Shown here: positions 1 to 5,883 of the stretch, in pieces
Numbering within the stretch: position 1 is the first letter of the stretch
Layout of the letters: every line of letters starts with the position of its first letter
Assembly: GCA_937900975.1 (NCBI GenBank)
Contig: CALCPC010000449.1
Coordinates: 1 to 5,910 of the forward strand
Source of the DNA: an uncultured Paracoccaceae bacterium
GTDB lineage: Bacteria; Pseudomonadota; Alphaproteobacteria; Rhodobacterales; Rhodobacteraceae
Direction of reading: 5' to 3'
DNA length: 5,910 bases
Notes under the pieces: model-generated
The model's input: the letters and a program-made list of their open reading frames with translations, nothing else
Database searches by the model: none
What the model was told of the DNA's origin: nothing
Translations under genes and position numbers: made by a program

Positions 1-170
1 GCCTGACCGCCGCAGGCGCACCGCTGGGGCTGCACGGCGCCGATCCGGTCGCCCGACGCAGGATCGCTGACCGGCAGCGAGACCTGCACCTGGAAAAAGC
101 CAGTGGACTCGTCGAACTCAACCTCGCTGATGTGCATATCCCCATCGGGATCGGCGTAGGGCAGTCGCCA
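1..170 (-). pseudogene. Severed C-terminal part of PDC/Cache sensor gene (partial, runs off window)
   Basis: Reading on from the TAG at 173-171 in the same frame gives an open frame with no further stop to the window edge. It starts WRLPYADPDGD and contains HISEVEFDEST followed by FFQVQVSLPVSDPASGDRIGA. From recall of the family, this is the typical second half of a periplasmic PDC/Cache domain of the type that ends upstream sequence in a WQGDE motif, and the reading frame is unchanged across the stop. It therefore looks like the displaced remainder of the gene at 171-1376 rather than a separate gene; I see no convincing start or ribosome binding site in front of it. The last 15 or so codons (below about position 40) no longer resemble the final strand expected of the domain, so a second lesion or a junction may lie there. 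A sequencing error at the stop is the main alternative. Confidence 0.6.
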
Positions 171-1376
171 CTAATCCTCATCCCCCTGCCACAGGTCCGA
201 GGTGATGGCGCTTTGCCCGACGTTGAGCCCCTTGTTGTCCATCACGAAAACCTCCGTCACGATCCCGGCGGTTTGATCCTGGCGGTCTTTCAGACGTTCG
301 GACAAGGGACGGGCCATCATCTCGGCGATCACGCGATGCTCGCCCGACGCGCGCTCTGCCCGCCAGGTTTGATCCATCGCGTCCACCGCGTCTTGGTCGC
401 GCGCAAAATGCGCCACGTTTTGGAGCGCGATCGATTGCGTCACGAGGGGGTCGCGGATCCACGTTCGAAGCTCCTCCGAGGCATATTGCTCCAAGGGGAT
501 CCGATAAAGATCGGGCTGCGCGCTGGTCGCCAGAAGGTAGAGGATCTCGGCGTTGTCCAGCTCTCGCATCAGCTCTGGCTCTTCGGCCAGCGACACGCCA
601 TCGACCATGTTGGGTGAGACCGCGGACCAAAGCACGGCAATCTCAAGCAACTTGTTCTTGACCGCCGCATTGGGCGGCTCCATCAAACCGATCCCCGGTT
701 GACCGGTGATCAGCGCTTGAAGCGAGGCCTCGAAGGTCTCCACCTCCCGGTCGAGCGCCAGCGCCGCAGCATCGCTGATGTTCGGCATGTCGGCTTCGAT
801 CAGGCATTGCAGCGTTGCGATCTCGGCCAGGATCACCTTCTCACGCACCAGAACGTTGAGCGCGAGCGATGCTTGAAAGCTGAACGTCTCACTGCTGGAG
901 TAGCTGCCCGCAAGCACGGCGAGAAGGTCTTGGATCGCTTGTTCGGCCTCGGCACTGGCCGCGAGAACCTCACCAAGGCGCGCGACTGTCGCATCGCCGG
1001 CGGCAATGGCACTGGCCGCCGCGCTGACCGGTCGCCAGGCCGTGCTGACAGCGAAAAGCTGATCGGTTACCCGGCGCTTCGCCTCGGGCTGCCGGATGCC
1101 CAAGGCAAGGTTGCCATCCTTCAACGCGGCCAAAAACCGGGCGATCTGCGCATCCGTTTCGGCCAGCGCGGCAAACGCCTCGGCCCGGGCCGCGCCGTCG
1201 CGGCTGACGGCCTCGCACGCCAGTCGGTTCAGCACTTCGGCCTCAAGGCGCAGTTTGCCGGCAACGCTGAGCCGGACAGAGCCGCTGTCCTCCCGCGATT
1301 GGGCGTGGGCACCTGTCCCAAGCACCAGTGCCAGGCAGGCGACGGCCAAGGTTTGCGTCCAAAGGGGGAGGGTCAT
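171..1376 (-). CDS. Exported PilJ-like / PDC (Cache) sensor protein, probably truncated by nonsense codon
   Basis: This 401-residue product begins with a signal peptide (residues 1-25, cleavage predicted after A23-H-A25). It continues with two similar mostly helical regions at about 35-155 and 165-290. Each resembles the PilJ/NIT-type sensing domain: an AGKLRLEAEVLNRLA-like helix, then a G.LALG..P turn, then a second helix with a W. Residues about 295-401 form the first half of a PDC/Cache ligand-binding domain (EVFVMDNKGLNVGQSAITSD, then WQGDED). No membrane helix follows the signal peptide, so a soluble periplasmic protein is inferred; the ligand is unknown. The frame is open up to 1547. 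I chose ATG 1376 because it directly precedes the signal peptide and has AGGA eight bases upstream, while the longer start would overlap the preceding terminator and add an Arg/Cys-rich non-signal leader. The stop is TAG, inside a conserved Cache region, and homologous sequence continues in frame beyond it. A product missing half its sensor fold is probably non-functional, but the helical part could persist. Confidence 0.75.
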   Translation of the reverse strand: MTLPLWTQTLAVACLALVLGTGAHAQSREDSGSVRLSVAGKLRLEAEVLNRLACEAVSRDGAARAEAFAALAETDAQIARFLAALKDGNLALGIRQPEAKRRVTDQLFAVSTAWRPVSAAASAIAAGDATVARLGEVLAASAEAEQAIQDLLAVLAGSYSSSETFSFQASLALNVLVREKVILAEIATLQCLIEADMPNISDAAALALDREVETFEASLQALITGQPGIGLMEPPNAAVKNKLLEIAVLWSAVSPNMVDGVSLAEEPELMRELDNAEILYLLATSAQPDLYRIPLEQYASEELRTWIRDPLVTQSIALQNVAHFARDQDAVDAMDQTWRAERASGEHRVIAEMMARPLSERLKDRQDQTAGIVTEVFVMDNKGLNVGQSAITSDLWQGDED

Positions 1377-1384
1377 GCGGGTCT

Positions 1385-1388
1385 TCCT
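1385..1388 (-). promoter_or_regulatory. Ribosome binding site AGGA for the PilJ/Cache gene
   Basis: On the minus strand AGGA lies eight bases before ATG 1376. This supports that start over the upstream in-frame start at 1547. Confidence 0.5.
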
Positions 1389-1491
1389 GCTGTGGCGATA
1401 TGGAACAAACGTACAGCTTCGACTAGGACTACGGCCGGGATCGGACTGTGGGAATGTGACCAAATCGAGGGCAGATTGTGTCGCTGGCCCC

Positions 1492-1516
1492 AAAAAAACG
1501 CGCACGCACGGCGCAC
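1492..1516 (-). terminator. Possible second, weak terminator hairpin with T tract
   Basis: On the minus strand GTGCGC, a seven-base loop and GCGCGT can pair (four GC pairs plus two G-T wobbles) and run directly into a tract of T residues at 1498-1492. The stem is weak, but the T tract is better than that of the stronger hairpin just before it. The two may act in tandem after SBP1. Chance is possible in such GC-rich sequence. Confidence 0.3.
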
Positions 1517-1529
1517 ATCTTTTAGAGCA

Positions 1530-1571
1530 CAAAGATCGCGCCCGCAAAACCCCCGGTTGAGCGGGCGCGCG
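1530..1571 (-). terminator. Hairpin terminator after SBP1
   Basis: Starting about ten bases after the TAA of SBP1, the minus strand has a perfect nine-base stem, CGCGCCCGC (1569-1561) with GCGGGCGCG (1545-1537). The 15-base loop can form an inner AACC/GGTT stem. Only a weak ATCTTTG tail follows. The position, immediately behind a stop codon, supports termination and places the PilJ/Cache gene in a separate transcription unit. Confidence 0.6.
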
Positions 1572-1578
1572 CTGTCTT

Positions 1579-3135
1579 TTATCCCGTCGGCAGGGTGATC
1601 CAGCGCAGGATGACGAAATTGTCGGGCCGCTGCGTCAGTGTGATGCCAGAGCCCGCGCCCCAGACCAGGGGTTGGACATAGAGCGGGACGTAAGCGACCT
1701 CGTCCTGGAGGATTTTCGCCGCGCGGTCCAGCATGGTCTGCCGCGCGGCCTCATCCAGTTCCGACTGGATCGTTGGCAGCATGGCGTCGATCTCGGCGTT
1801 CGAGTAGCCGCCGAAATTCCAAGTGCCAAGGTTGCCTTCGGGGGTATGCGCCAAAAAGCGGATCGGATGTTCGGCATCGAAGGTCCCGGGCGACCAGCCC
1901 AGCAGGTACATGTCGAAATTATCGGCCCGAAGTTCTGGCCAGTAGGTCGAGACGGGCATCGCATCAAGCTCTGCCGATAGGCCCACTTGGGCGAGCATGC
2001 CGGTCACAGCCTGGCAGACGGCCTCATCGTTGAGGTAGCGGTCGTTCGGGCATTTCAGGCCGAAGGCAAACCCATCGGGATAACCCGCTTCGGCCAGAAG
2101 CGCGCGCGCGCCCTCGGGATCGAACGCGGGGCGTTCGGCCTGGGCCGCCGAAAAGCCGCGCATCGCGGGGCTGACCAGCTGGCTTGCCGGTTCTGCCGCG
2201 CCGCGCATGATCGTGGCCAGGATCGCGTCGACATTGATCGCCTTGGCCACCGCTTCCCGCACGCGGACATCGCGGAACGGGTTGGGCGCCCCGGCATCGG
2301 CGCCGTATTTCAGCGTCTCCGCCTCATGGCCGATGCCCAGCATGATCACCCGCGCCTCGATGCCCTGGAACACCGTCGCGCGGTCCCCCGCGCCGACGCG
2401 CGCGGCGTCCTGGATCGGCACCGGGTTGATCAAGTCGATGTCGCCGGACAAAAGCGCCGCCACGGCGGTGGCCGAGTTTTGGATCGGGGTAAACTCAGCC
2501 CGCGTGATGTTGTGCTCTGGCGTGTCCCACCAGCCCTCGAACGGGACCAGGACCGTCTTCAGATCCGGCGCCCGCTCCACCAATTGGAACGCGCCGGTTC
2601 CGTTGGCGTTCAGCGTGGCAAACGTCTCGCTGTCTTTGGCGGGCAGCGCGGCGCCGTTGGCCTCGGCCCAGCCTTTGTCGAGGATCATGAAATTGGCGAT
2701 GCTGTCGGGGAAGATCGGGTTGGGCGCCGTGGTTAGGAAATCGATGGTGAAATCGTCGACGATTTCAACCGCGCTCACCGGCGCGAACCAGCTTGCCACA
2801 TCCGATGCCTCGCTCGCCGCGCGTTCGTACGAGAACAGGACATACTCGGCAGTAAACGCCTCGCCGCCGTGAAACGTGACCCCTTCGCGCAGCGTGAACC
2901 GCCAACCATCGGCGCCCAAAGGCTCCCACCCCGTCGCCAGCGCAGGCTCGATGGTCATGTCCTTGCCGCGACGAACAAGCCCTTCATAGACGTTGTTGAG
3001 GAACCCAAGCACCGGCGCTGACGAGACGGCATGCGGGTCCATCGTCTGCGGGTCGGTGGTGGAGGCCCAGCGGAAGGTTTCGGCCGCCAGCGGGTTCGCT
3101 GCGAGCGCGGCCAAAGCGAGGATCGTAAGGCGCAT
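1579..3135 (-). CDS. ABC transporter substrate-binding protein, family 5 (DppA/OppA type), SBP1
   Basis: This is a periplasmic solute-binding protein of 518 residues, the usual length for SBP_bac_5 (extracellular solute-binding family 5). Such proteins deliver oligopeptides, nickel chelates, glycosides or other solutes to an ABC importer. The signal peptide is residues 1-18, with mature protein starting ETFRWAS. The family region runs PALATGW (64-70), then WRFTLREGVTFHGGEAF (about 78-94), later the conserved FRDVRVREAVAKAIN (287-301) and the C-terminal-lobe motif KCPNDRYLNDEAVCQA (361-376), then LLGWSPGTFD (411-420). Its only two cysteines, C362 and C374, are matched in the paralog upstream and could form a disulfide. 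At the position where I recall E. coli OppA/DppA having an Asp for the peptide amino terminus (third residue after GW) there is Gly, so a non-peptide substrate is possible. AGGAGA lies five bases before ATG. The gene has its own palindrome upstream and a terminator downstream. Substrate unknown. Confidence 0.93.
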   Translation of the reverse strand: MRLTILALAALAANPLAAETFRWASTTDPQTMDPHAVSSAPVLGFLNNVYEGLVRRGKDMTIEPALATGWEPLGADGWRFTLREGVTFHGGEAFTAEYVLFSYERAASEASDVASWFAPVSAVEIVDDFTIDFLTTAPNPIFPDSIANFMILDKGWAEANGAALPAKDSETFATLNANGTGAFQLVERAPDLKTVLVPFEGWWDTPEHNITRAEFTPIQNSATAVAALLSGDIDLINPVPIQDAARVGAGDRATVFQGIEARVIMLGIGHEAETLKYGADAGAPNPFRDVRVREAVAKAINVDAILATIMRGAAEPASQLVSPAMRGFSAAQAERPAFDPEGARALLAEAGYPDGFAFGLKCPNDRYLNDEAVCQAVTGMLAQVGLSAELDAMPVSTYWPELRADNFDMYLLGWSPGTFDAEHPIRFLAHTPEGNLGTWNFGGYSNAEIDAMLPTIQSELDEAARQTMLDRAAKILQDEVAYVPLYVQPLVWGAGSGITLTQRPDNFVILRWITLPTG

Positions 3136-3140
3136 AAAAG

Positions 3141-3146
3141 TCTCCT
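3141..3146 (-). promoter_or_regulatory. Ribosome binding site AGGAGA for SBP1
   Basis: A strong Shine-Dalgarno match lies five bases before ATG 3135, fixing the start used. It suggests strong translation, as expected for an abundant binding protein. Confidence 0.75.
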
Positions 3147-3170
3147 ATCATTTTGCCGCACTCTGCCGCT

Positions 3171-3187
3171 GTGGTATCCTATGCCAC
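3171..3187 (-). promoter_or_regulatory. Imperfect palindrome upstream of SBP1, candidate operator
   Basis: The 17-base element reads GTGGCATAGGATACCAC on the minus strand. It is symmetric at the outer four bases of each arm and at an inner AT/AT pair (GTGGnATnnnATnCCAC). It lies 36-52 bases before the SBP1 start in an 83-base intergenic space, a plausible place for a transcription factor site; a GntR-type regulator is one possibility. I could not place a convincing -35/-10 pair around it. Assignment is inferred from position and symmetry only. Confidence 0.3.
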
Positions 3188-3218
3188 GATCTCGAGTACG
3201 TGAGGGGGTTTGTCCACA

Positions 3219-3500
3219 TCACGACGCTGGCGCGCGTTCCGACAAACAAATCGAGCGCGCCTGATCCTCGGCGATTGCGCGGCCGAGAGCATTCAAAGAA
3301 GCGTCGCGCTCAAGCAGATTTCCGCAGAGCGCGCGCCCTTCGCGAACGACGCCAAGAAGCGTTCGCGCGGCGGCCTCTGCGGCATCCGATGCTGCGCGCG
3401 GCGACGAAAGCGCGTCACGCTCCCCAAGCGCTGCCGCAAGGGCGGCTGCGGCCTCTACGCGAGCGCCGGTAAGCGTATCGAGATCGGTGACGGCCATCAC
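3219..3500 (-). CDS. Small Ala-rich helical ORF, possibly the detached C-terminus of the 3543-4217 gene
   Basis: I do not recognise this 93-residue frame. It is largely predicted helix, with an Ala-rich stretch (VEAAAALAAALGERDAL) and two cysteines (RALC and SIC), and has no signal peptide or membrane segment. It starts GTG ATG; neither codon has a good Shine-Dalgarno site, only GACGGG. Coding-like sequence (TAAKAAETCDG) continues upstream of the start to a TAG at 3536-3534, and the frame is identical to that of the gene ending at 3543. This argues that it is either the C-terminal half of that gene, cut off by the TAA and TAG, or a downstream cistron translated by coupling. No terminator is visible after it, so transcripts may run on into SBP1, whose start is 83 bases away. 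A spurious frame is also possible. Confidence 0.4.
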   Translation of the reverse strand: MMAVTDLDTLTGARVEAAAALAAALGERDALSSPRAASDAAEAAARTLLGVVREGRALCGNLLERDASLNALGRAIAEDQARSICLSERAPAS

Positions 3501-3542
3501 CCCGTCGCAGGTCTCGGCGGCTTTGGCAGCGGTCTATTCATT

Positions 3543-4217
3543 TTATAGACTCGACGCGCGGGCCTGCTCGCGCGACAAGATTGCATCCGGCGACAAAAGT
3601 GGCTCCGACCGTTCAATCAGCGCATCCGCGTGAAGCTCTAAGCGATGTTGATCGCACAAAGCCCTGTCTAGGATCGTGCTGTCGAGGAAACCGGACCCCG
3701 TCGTAAGATCCCGGTAGACACGGCCGCCTTGGCGTTGATCGCGCATGGTGCGCGGGCTTTCTTCCGTGCTGCCGCACGCCTCAACACCCTTGGCTGAGGC
3801 AATCAACCGGTTGGCCTGCGCAAGTTCGCTTTCTATCTGCGCTGACGCGCGCGCTTCAGATGGCGGTCTGGCGGCGCACACGCGGTACGCTCTCTCGCGC
3901 GCGACACTTGCCTCATAGCTCTGCTCAGCCGCACCCAATCGCGCTTTAGCAGCCGCAAATAGCGCGGCGACCGATGCCGCCTCTTTGTTGGCCTTTTCCG
4001 CGCGCCGTGCGGCTTCAACAACCTCGGCGTGCACCCCCAAAACCTCTGTTGCTAAGATGATGCGATCGTCCGTCAATCGCCGCGCTTCGCGCCAGTCTTG
4101 AAGCCGCTCGACAGCCGATTTGGTCGTCAGATTGAAGGCGCGCAGCACAAGGTCACCGGCGATCGTCAGGAATACGAAAACGAATACGGCACCCAAAACA
4201 GCGAAAACGCGCGGCAC
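3543..4217 (-). CDS. Unrecognised single-pass membrane protein with coiled-coil region
   Basis: The product is 224 residues and I know no family for it. Residues about 4-27 form one hydrophobic helix (VFAVLGAVFVFVFLTIAGDLVL) preceded by a single Arg. The next part, about 35-130, is rich in Ala, Glu, Arg and Lys (for example EAARRAEKANKEAASVAAL) and probably coils, so a membrane-anchored protein with a helical domain outside the membrane is inferred. It has three cysteines (RVC, EAC, RALC). The start is GTG 4217, chosen for GGAGA six bases upstream. By hand count 21 of its first 60 codons end in A or T, against 12 of 60 in SBP1, and it uses TTA, CTA, ATA, AGA and AGG codons, suggesting foreign origin or relaxed selection. 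It ends in TAA, followed two codons later in frame by TAG and then more coding-like sequence, so the true gene may once have been longer. It sits between two paralogous binding-protein genes. Confidence 0.65.
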   Translation of the reverse strand: MPRVFAVLGAVFVFVFLTIAGDLVLRAFNLTTKSAVERLQDWREARRLTDDRIILATEVLGVHAEVVEAARRAEKANKEAASVAALFAAAKARLGAAEQSYEASVARERAYRVCAARPPSEARASAQIESELAQANRLIASAKGVEACGSTEESPRTMRDQRQGGRVYRDLTTGSGFLDSTILDRALCDQHRLELHADALIERSEPLLSPDAILSREQARASSL

Positions 4218-4223
4218 ACCAAA

Positions 4224-4228
4224 TCTCC
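4224..4228 (-). promoter_or_regulatory. Ribosome binding site GGAGA for the coiled-coil membrane protein
   Basis: GGAGA lies six bases before GTG 4217 in an A/T-rich leader. It is the main support for a GTG start here and for the reality of this gene. Confidence 0.6.
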
Positions 4229-4252
4229 AAAAACAAAAATTTTGGTCGGTGC

Positions 4253-4279
4253 GCGCGCCCCCCTAATCGAGGGGCGCGC
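4253..4279 (-). terminator. GC-rich hairpin after SBP2
   Basis: Starting seven bases after the SBP2 TAA, the minus strand forms a perfect nine-base stem, GCGCGCCCC (4279-4271) with GGGGCGCGC (4261-4253), and a nine-base loop. No T tract follows directly; a run of five T residues comes only 13 bases later. It may be a partial terminator or a 3'-end stabilising hairpin that lowers expression of the next gene relative to SBP2. It closely resembles in sequence the hairpin after SBP1. Confidence 0.5.
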
Positions 4280-4285
4280 CTTGTT

Positions 4286-5875
4286 TTAGTTCAGCTTGCT
4301 CAGCTTGAAGTATTTGAACTTTGCCGTGTCGTCGGGCGCAACGACGGTATCGATGTTCTCGGACATCCCCCAGTTCAACACCTGGTGGTGGATCGGCAGA
4401 TACAGGATGTCTTCCTGCACCTGGGCCCAAATCTCACCGATGGCCGCGTTGCGCGCCTCAAGATCGGTCATAGAGGCGAGCGAGACGATTTTTTCGTCAA
4501 GCGCGGGGTTGGTGTAGCGCGTCGCGTTCCAAGAGCCGTATTTTTCGGTCCGGGTGTGGACGAGGAAGTTGAAGATGTATTCGCTGTCATAGGTCGGCAC
4601 GCCCCAGCCCAGCATGTAGAAATCGGTTTCCAGATTGGAAAGCAGCGGGAAATGCTGTGCCTTCGGCTGCGCATTGAGGTTCACCGTCACGCCGATTTGC
4701 GCCAGCATCCCCACCGCCGCCTGGCAGATCGCCTCGTCATTGATGTAGCGGTCGTTGGGGCAATCGAGCTGGATCGAGAAACCGTCGCCATAGCCCGCCT
4801 CGGCCATCAGCGCCTTTGCCGCCTCAACATCGGTGGCGGGGACGGTGTCCAGCGTCTCGGTCCAGCCGTTCACGAAGGGCGGCATGATCACGCCCGCCGG
4901 TTCGGACTGGCCGCGCATCACGACCTGCTGGATGGCATCGCGGTTCAGCGCGATTTTCATCGCCTCGCGCACCCGCACATCGGACAGCGGGTTCGCCCCC
5001 TCGACATTGTCGAGCGTAAGGTCCGCATCGCCCAAATTCATGCCGAAAAAGATCACCCGATTTTGCGGCGCGGTGATCACTTGCAACCCTTCGGTTTCGG
5101 CAACGCGCGCCAGATCCTGGACGGGCACGTCCTGGATAAAGTCCACTTCCCCCGACAACAGCGCGGCAACCCGGGTGCCGGCGTTTTGGATCGGCGTGTA
5201 GATGATCTCCGTCACCTCCATCGGGAACGCGTCCTTGCCCCAATAGTCGTCGAACATGGTCATGACGGTTTTGGCGTCGGGCTCCCGGCTGACCAGCTTG
5301 TAGGGACCGGTGCCATTGGCGTTCTTGGCGGCAAACGTGTCTTCGCCGCCTTCGTAATCCTGGACCTTGGTGGCGTTGTTTGCCTCGGCCCAATCCTTGT
5401 CCATGATAAAGAGGTTGGTGATGTTGGACGGCATGATCGGGTTCGGGCCGTCCGTGATAATGTGGAATTCGTAAGGTCCGTTCGCCTTAACTTCCACGAC
5501 GCTGGCCAAAAGCTCTTTGTAGTCGCTGTCGGGCGTCATGGCGCGGTTGAAGGAAAAGACCGCATCTTCGCTGTCAAAGGCGGCGCCGTCGTGAAAGGTC
5601 ACGCCCTCGCGCAGTTTGAAGATCCACGTGTTGGGATCGCTTTCGCTGGGCCCCCATTCGGTGGCGAGCGCCGGCACGATCTGCCCGGTCATGTCGCGGA
5701 TGATCAAAGGCTCCATGATCTGGTGGGCGAGCGCGGAGGTCGGGCCCTCGTTCTGGGCATGGGGGTCGAGTGTCAGGCTGTCGCCGGCGCGCGCCCAGCG
5801 CAGCGTCTCGGCCGGGGCAATCGCGGCCGAAAGCGCAAGGCCCGCCGCTGTCAGCAGAAGCGTGGATATAAGCAC
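4286..5875 (-). CDS. ABC transporter substrate-binding protein, family 5 (DppA/OppA type), SBP2
   Basis: This 529-residue periplasmic binding protein of the SBP_bac_5 family is paralogous to SBP1 over its whole length. Shared landmarks are PALATEW (68-74), IFKLREGVTFHDGAAF (85-100), NANGTGPYKLV (185-195), YTPIQNAGTRVAALLSGEVD (226-245), LSDVRVREAMKIALN (297-311), DCPNDRYINDEAICQA (371-386) and MLGWGVPTYD (421-430). The two cysteines C372 and C384 are its only ones and match the pair in SBP1. The signal peptide is residues 1-22, cleaved after A20-P-A22, giving mature ETLRWA as in SBP1. The start is GTG 5875, since a TAG lies in frame four codons upstream (5889-5887). The n-region carries no Lys or Arg and the nearest Shine-Dalgarno-like AGGT is 11 bases away, both unusual. 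Importer permease and ATPase genes are not visible and may lie upstream beyond the window. Substrate unknown; the Asp recalled for peptide binding in OppA/DppA is not at the expected place. Confidence 0.92.
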   Translation of the reverse strand: MLISTLLLTAAGLALSAAIAPAETLRWARAGDSLTLDPHAQNEGPTSALAHQIMEPLIIRDMTGQIVPALATEWGPSESDPNTWIFKLREGVTFHDGAAFDSEDAVFSFNRAMTPDSDYKELLASVVEVKANGPYEFHIITDGPNPIMPSNITNLFIMDKDWAEANNATKVQDYEGGEDTFAAKNANGTGPYKLVSREPDAKTVMTMFDDYWGKDAFPMEVTEIIYTPIQNAGTRVAALLSGEVDFIQDVPVQDLARVAETEGLQVITAPQNRVIFFGMNLGDADLTLDNVEGANPLSDVRVREAMKIALNRDAIQQVVMRGQSEPAGVIMPPFVNGWTETLDTVPATDVEAAKALMAEAGYGDGFSIQLDCPNDRYINDEAICQAAVGMLAQIGVTVNLNAQPKAQHFPLLSNLETDFYMLGWGVPTYDSEYIFNFLVHTRTEKYGSWNATRYTNPALDEKIVSLASMTDLEARNAAIGEIWAQVQEDILYLPIHHQVLNWGMSENIDTVVAPDDTAKFKYFKLSKLN

Positions 5876-5883
5876 GGTATAAG
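5867..5883 (-). repeat. Short direct repeat overlapping the SBP2 start codon
   Basis: CTTATA occurs twice on the minus strand (5883-5878 and 5872-5867), separated by CCGTG that contains the GTG start. It could be chance, a small duplication that altered the start region, or part of a promoter. Only 35 bases upstream are visible. Confidence 0.25.

Noticed and set aside
132..617. Plus-strand open frame of 161 codons over the Cache gene
   Set aside because: Antisense shadow of a minus-strand gene with recognisable domains; its translation has Arg/His/Gly-rich composition and no domain.
1377..1547. Upstream extension of the PilJ/Cache gene to the start at 1547
   Set aside because: It would begin within the SBP1 terminator hairpin, adds an Arg/Cys-rich leader before a good signal peptide, and ATG 1376 has its own AGGA.
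699..1598. Plus-strand open frame of 299 codons
   Set aside because: Lies antisense to the PilJ/Cache gene and crosses its leader and the SBP1 terminator; low-complexity, Arg/Gly-rich product typical of high-GC shadows.
1987..2736. Plus-strand open frame of 249 codons inside SBP1
   Set aside because: Fully antisense to a well-supported family 5 binding protein; no motif seen.
3500..3541. Short frame MNRPLPKPPRPATG ending at a TGATG overlap with the small ORF
   Set aside because: Only 14 codons, no ribosome binding site, and the alternative frame there shows more coding-like sequence continuous with the small ORF.
171..3545. Recoding of TAG as a sense codon to explain the in-frame stops
   Set aside because: One of the three internal stops is TAA, which is also the genuine stop of both binding-protein genes, so TAG reassignment alone does not explain the pattern; nonsense decay or sequence error is simpler.
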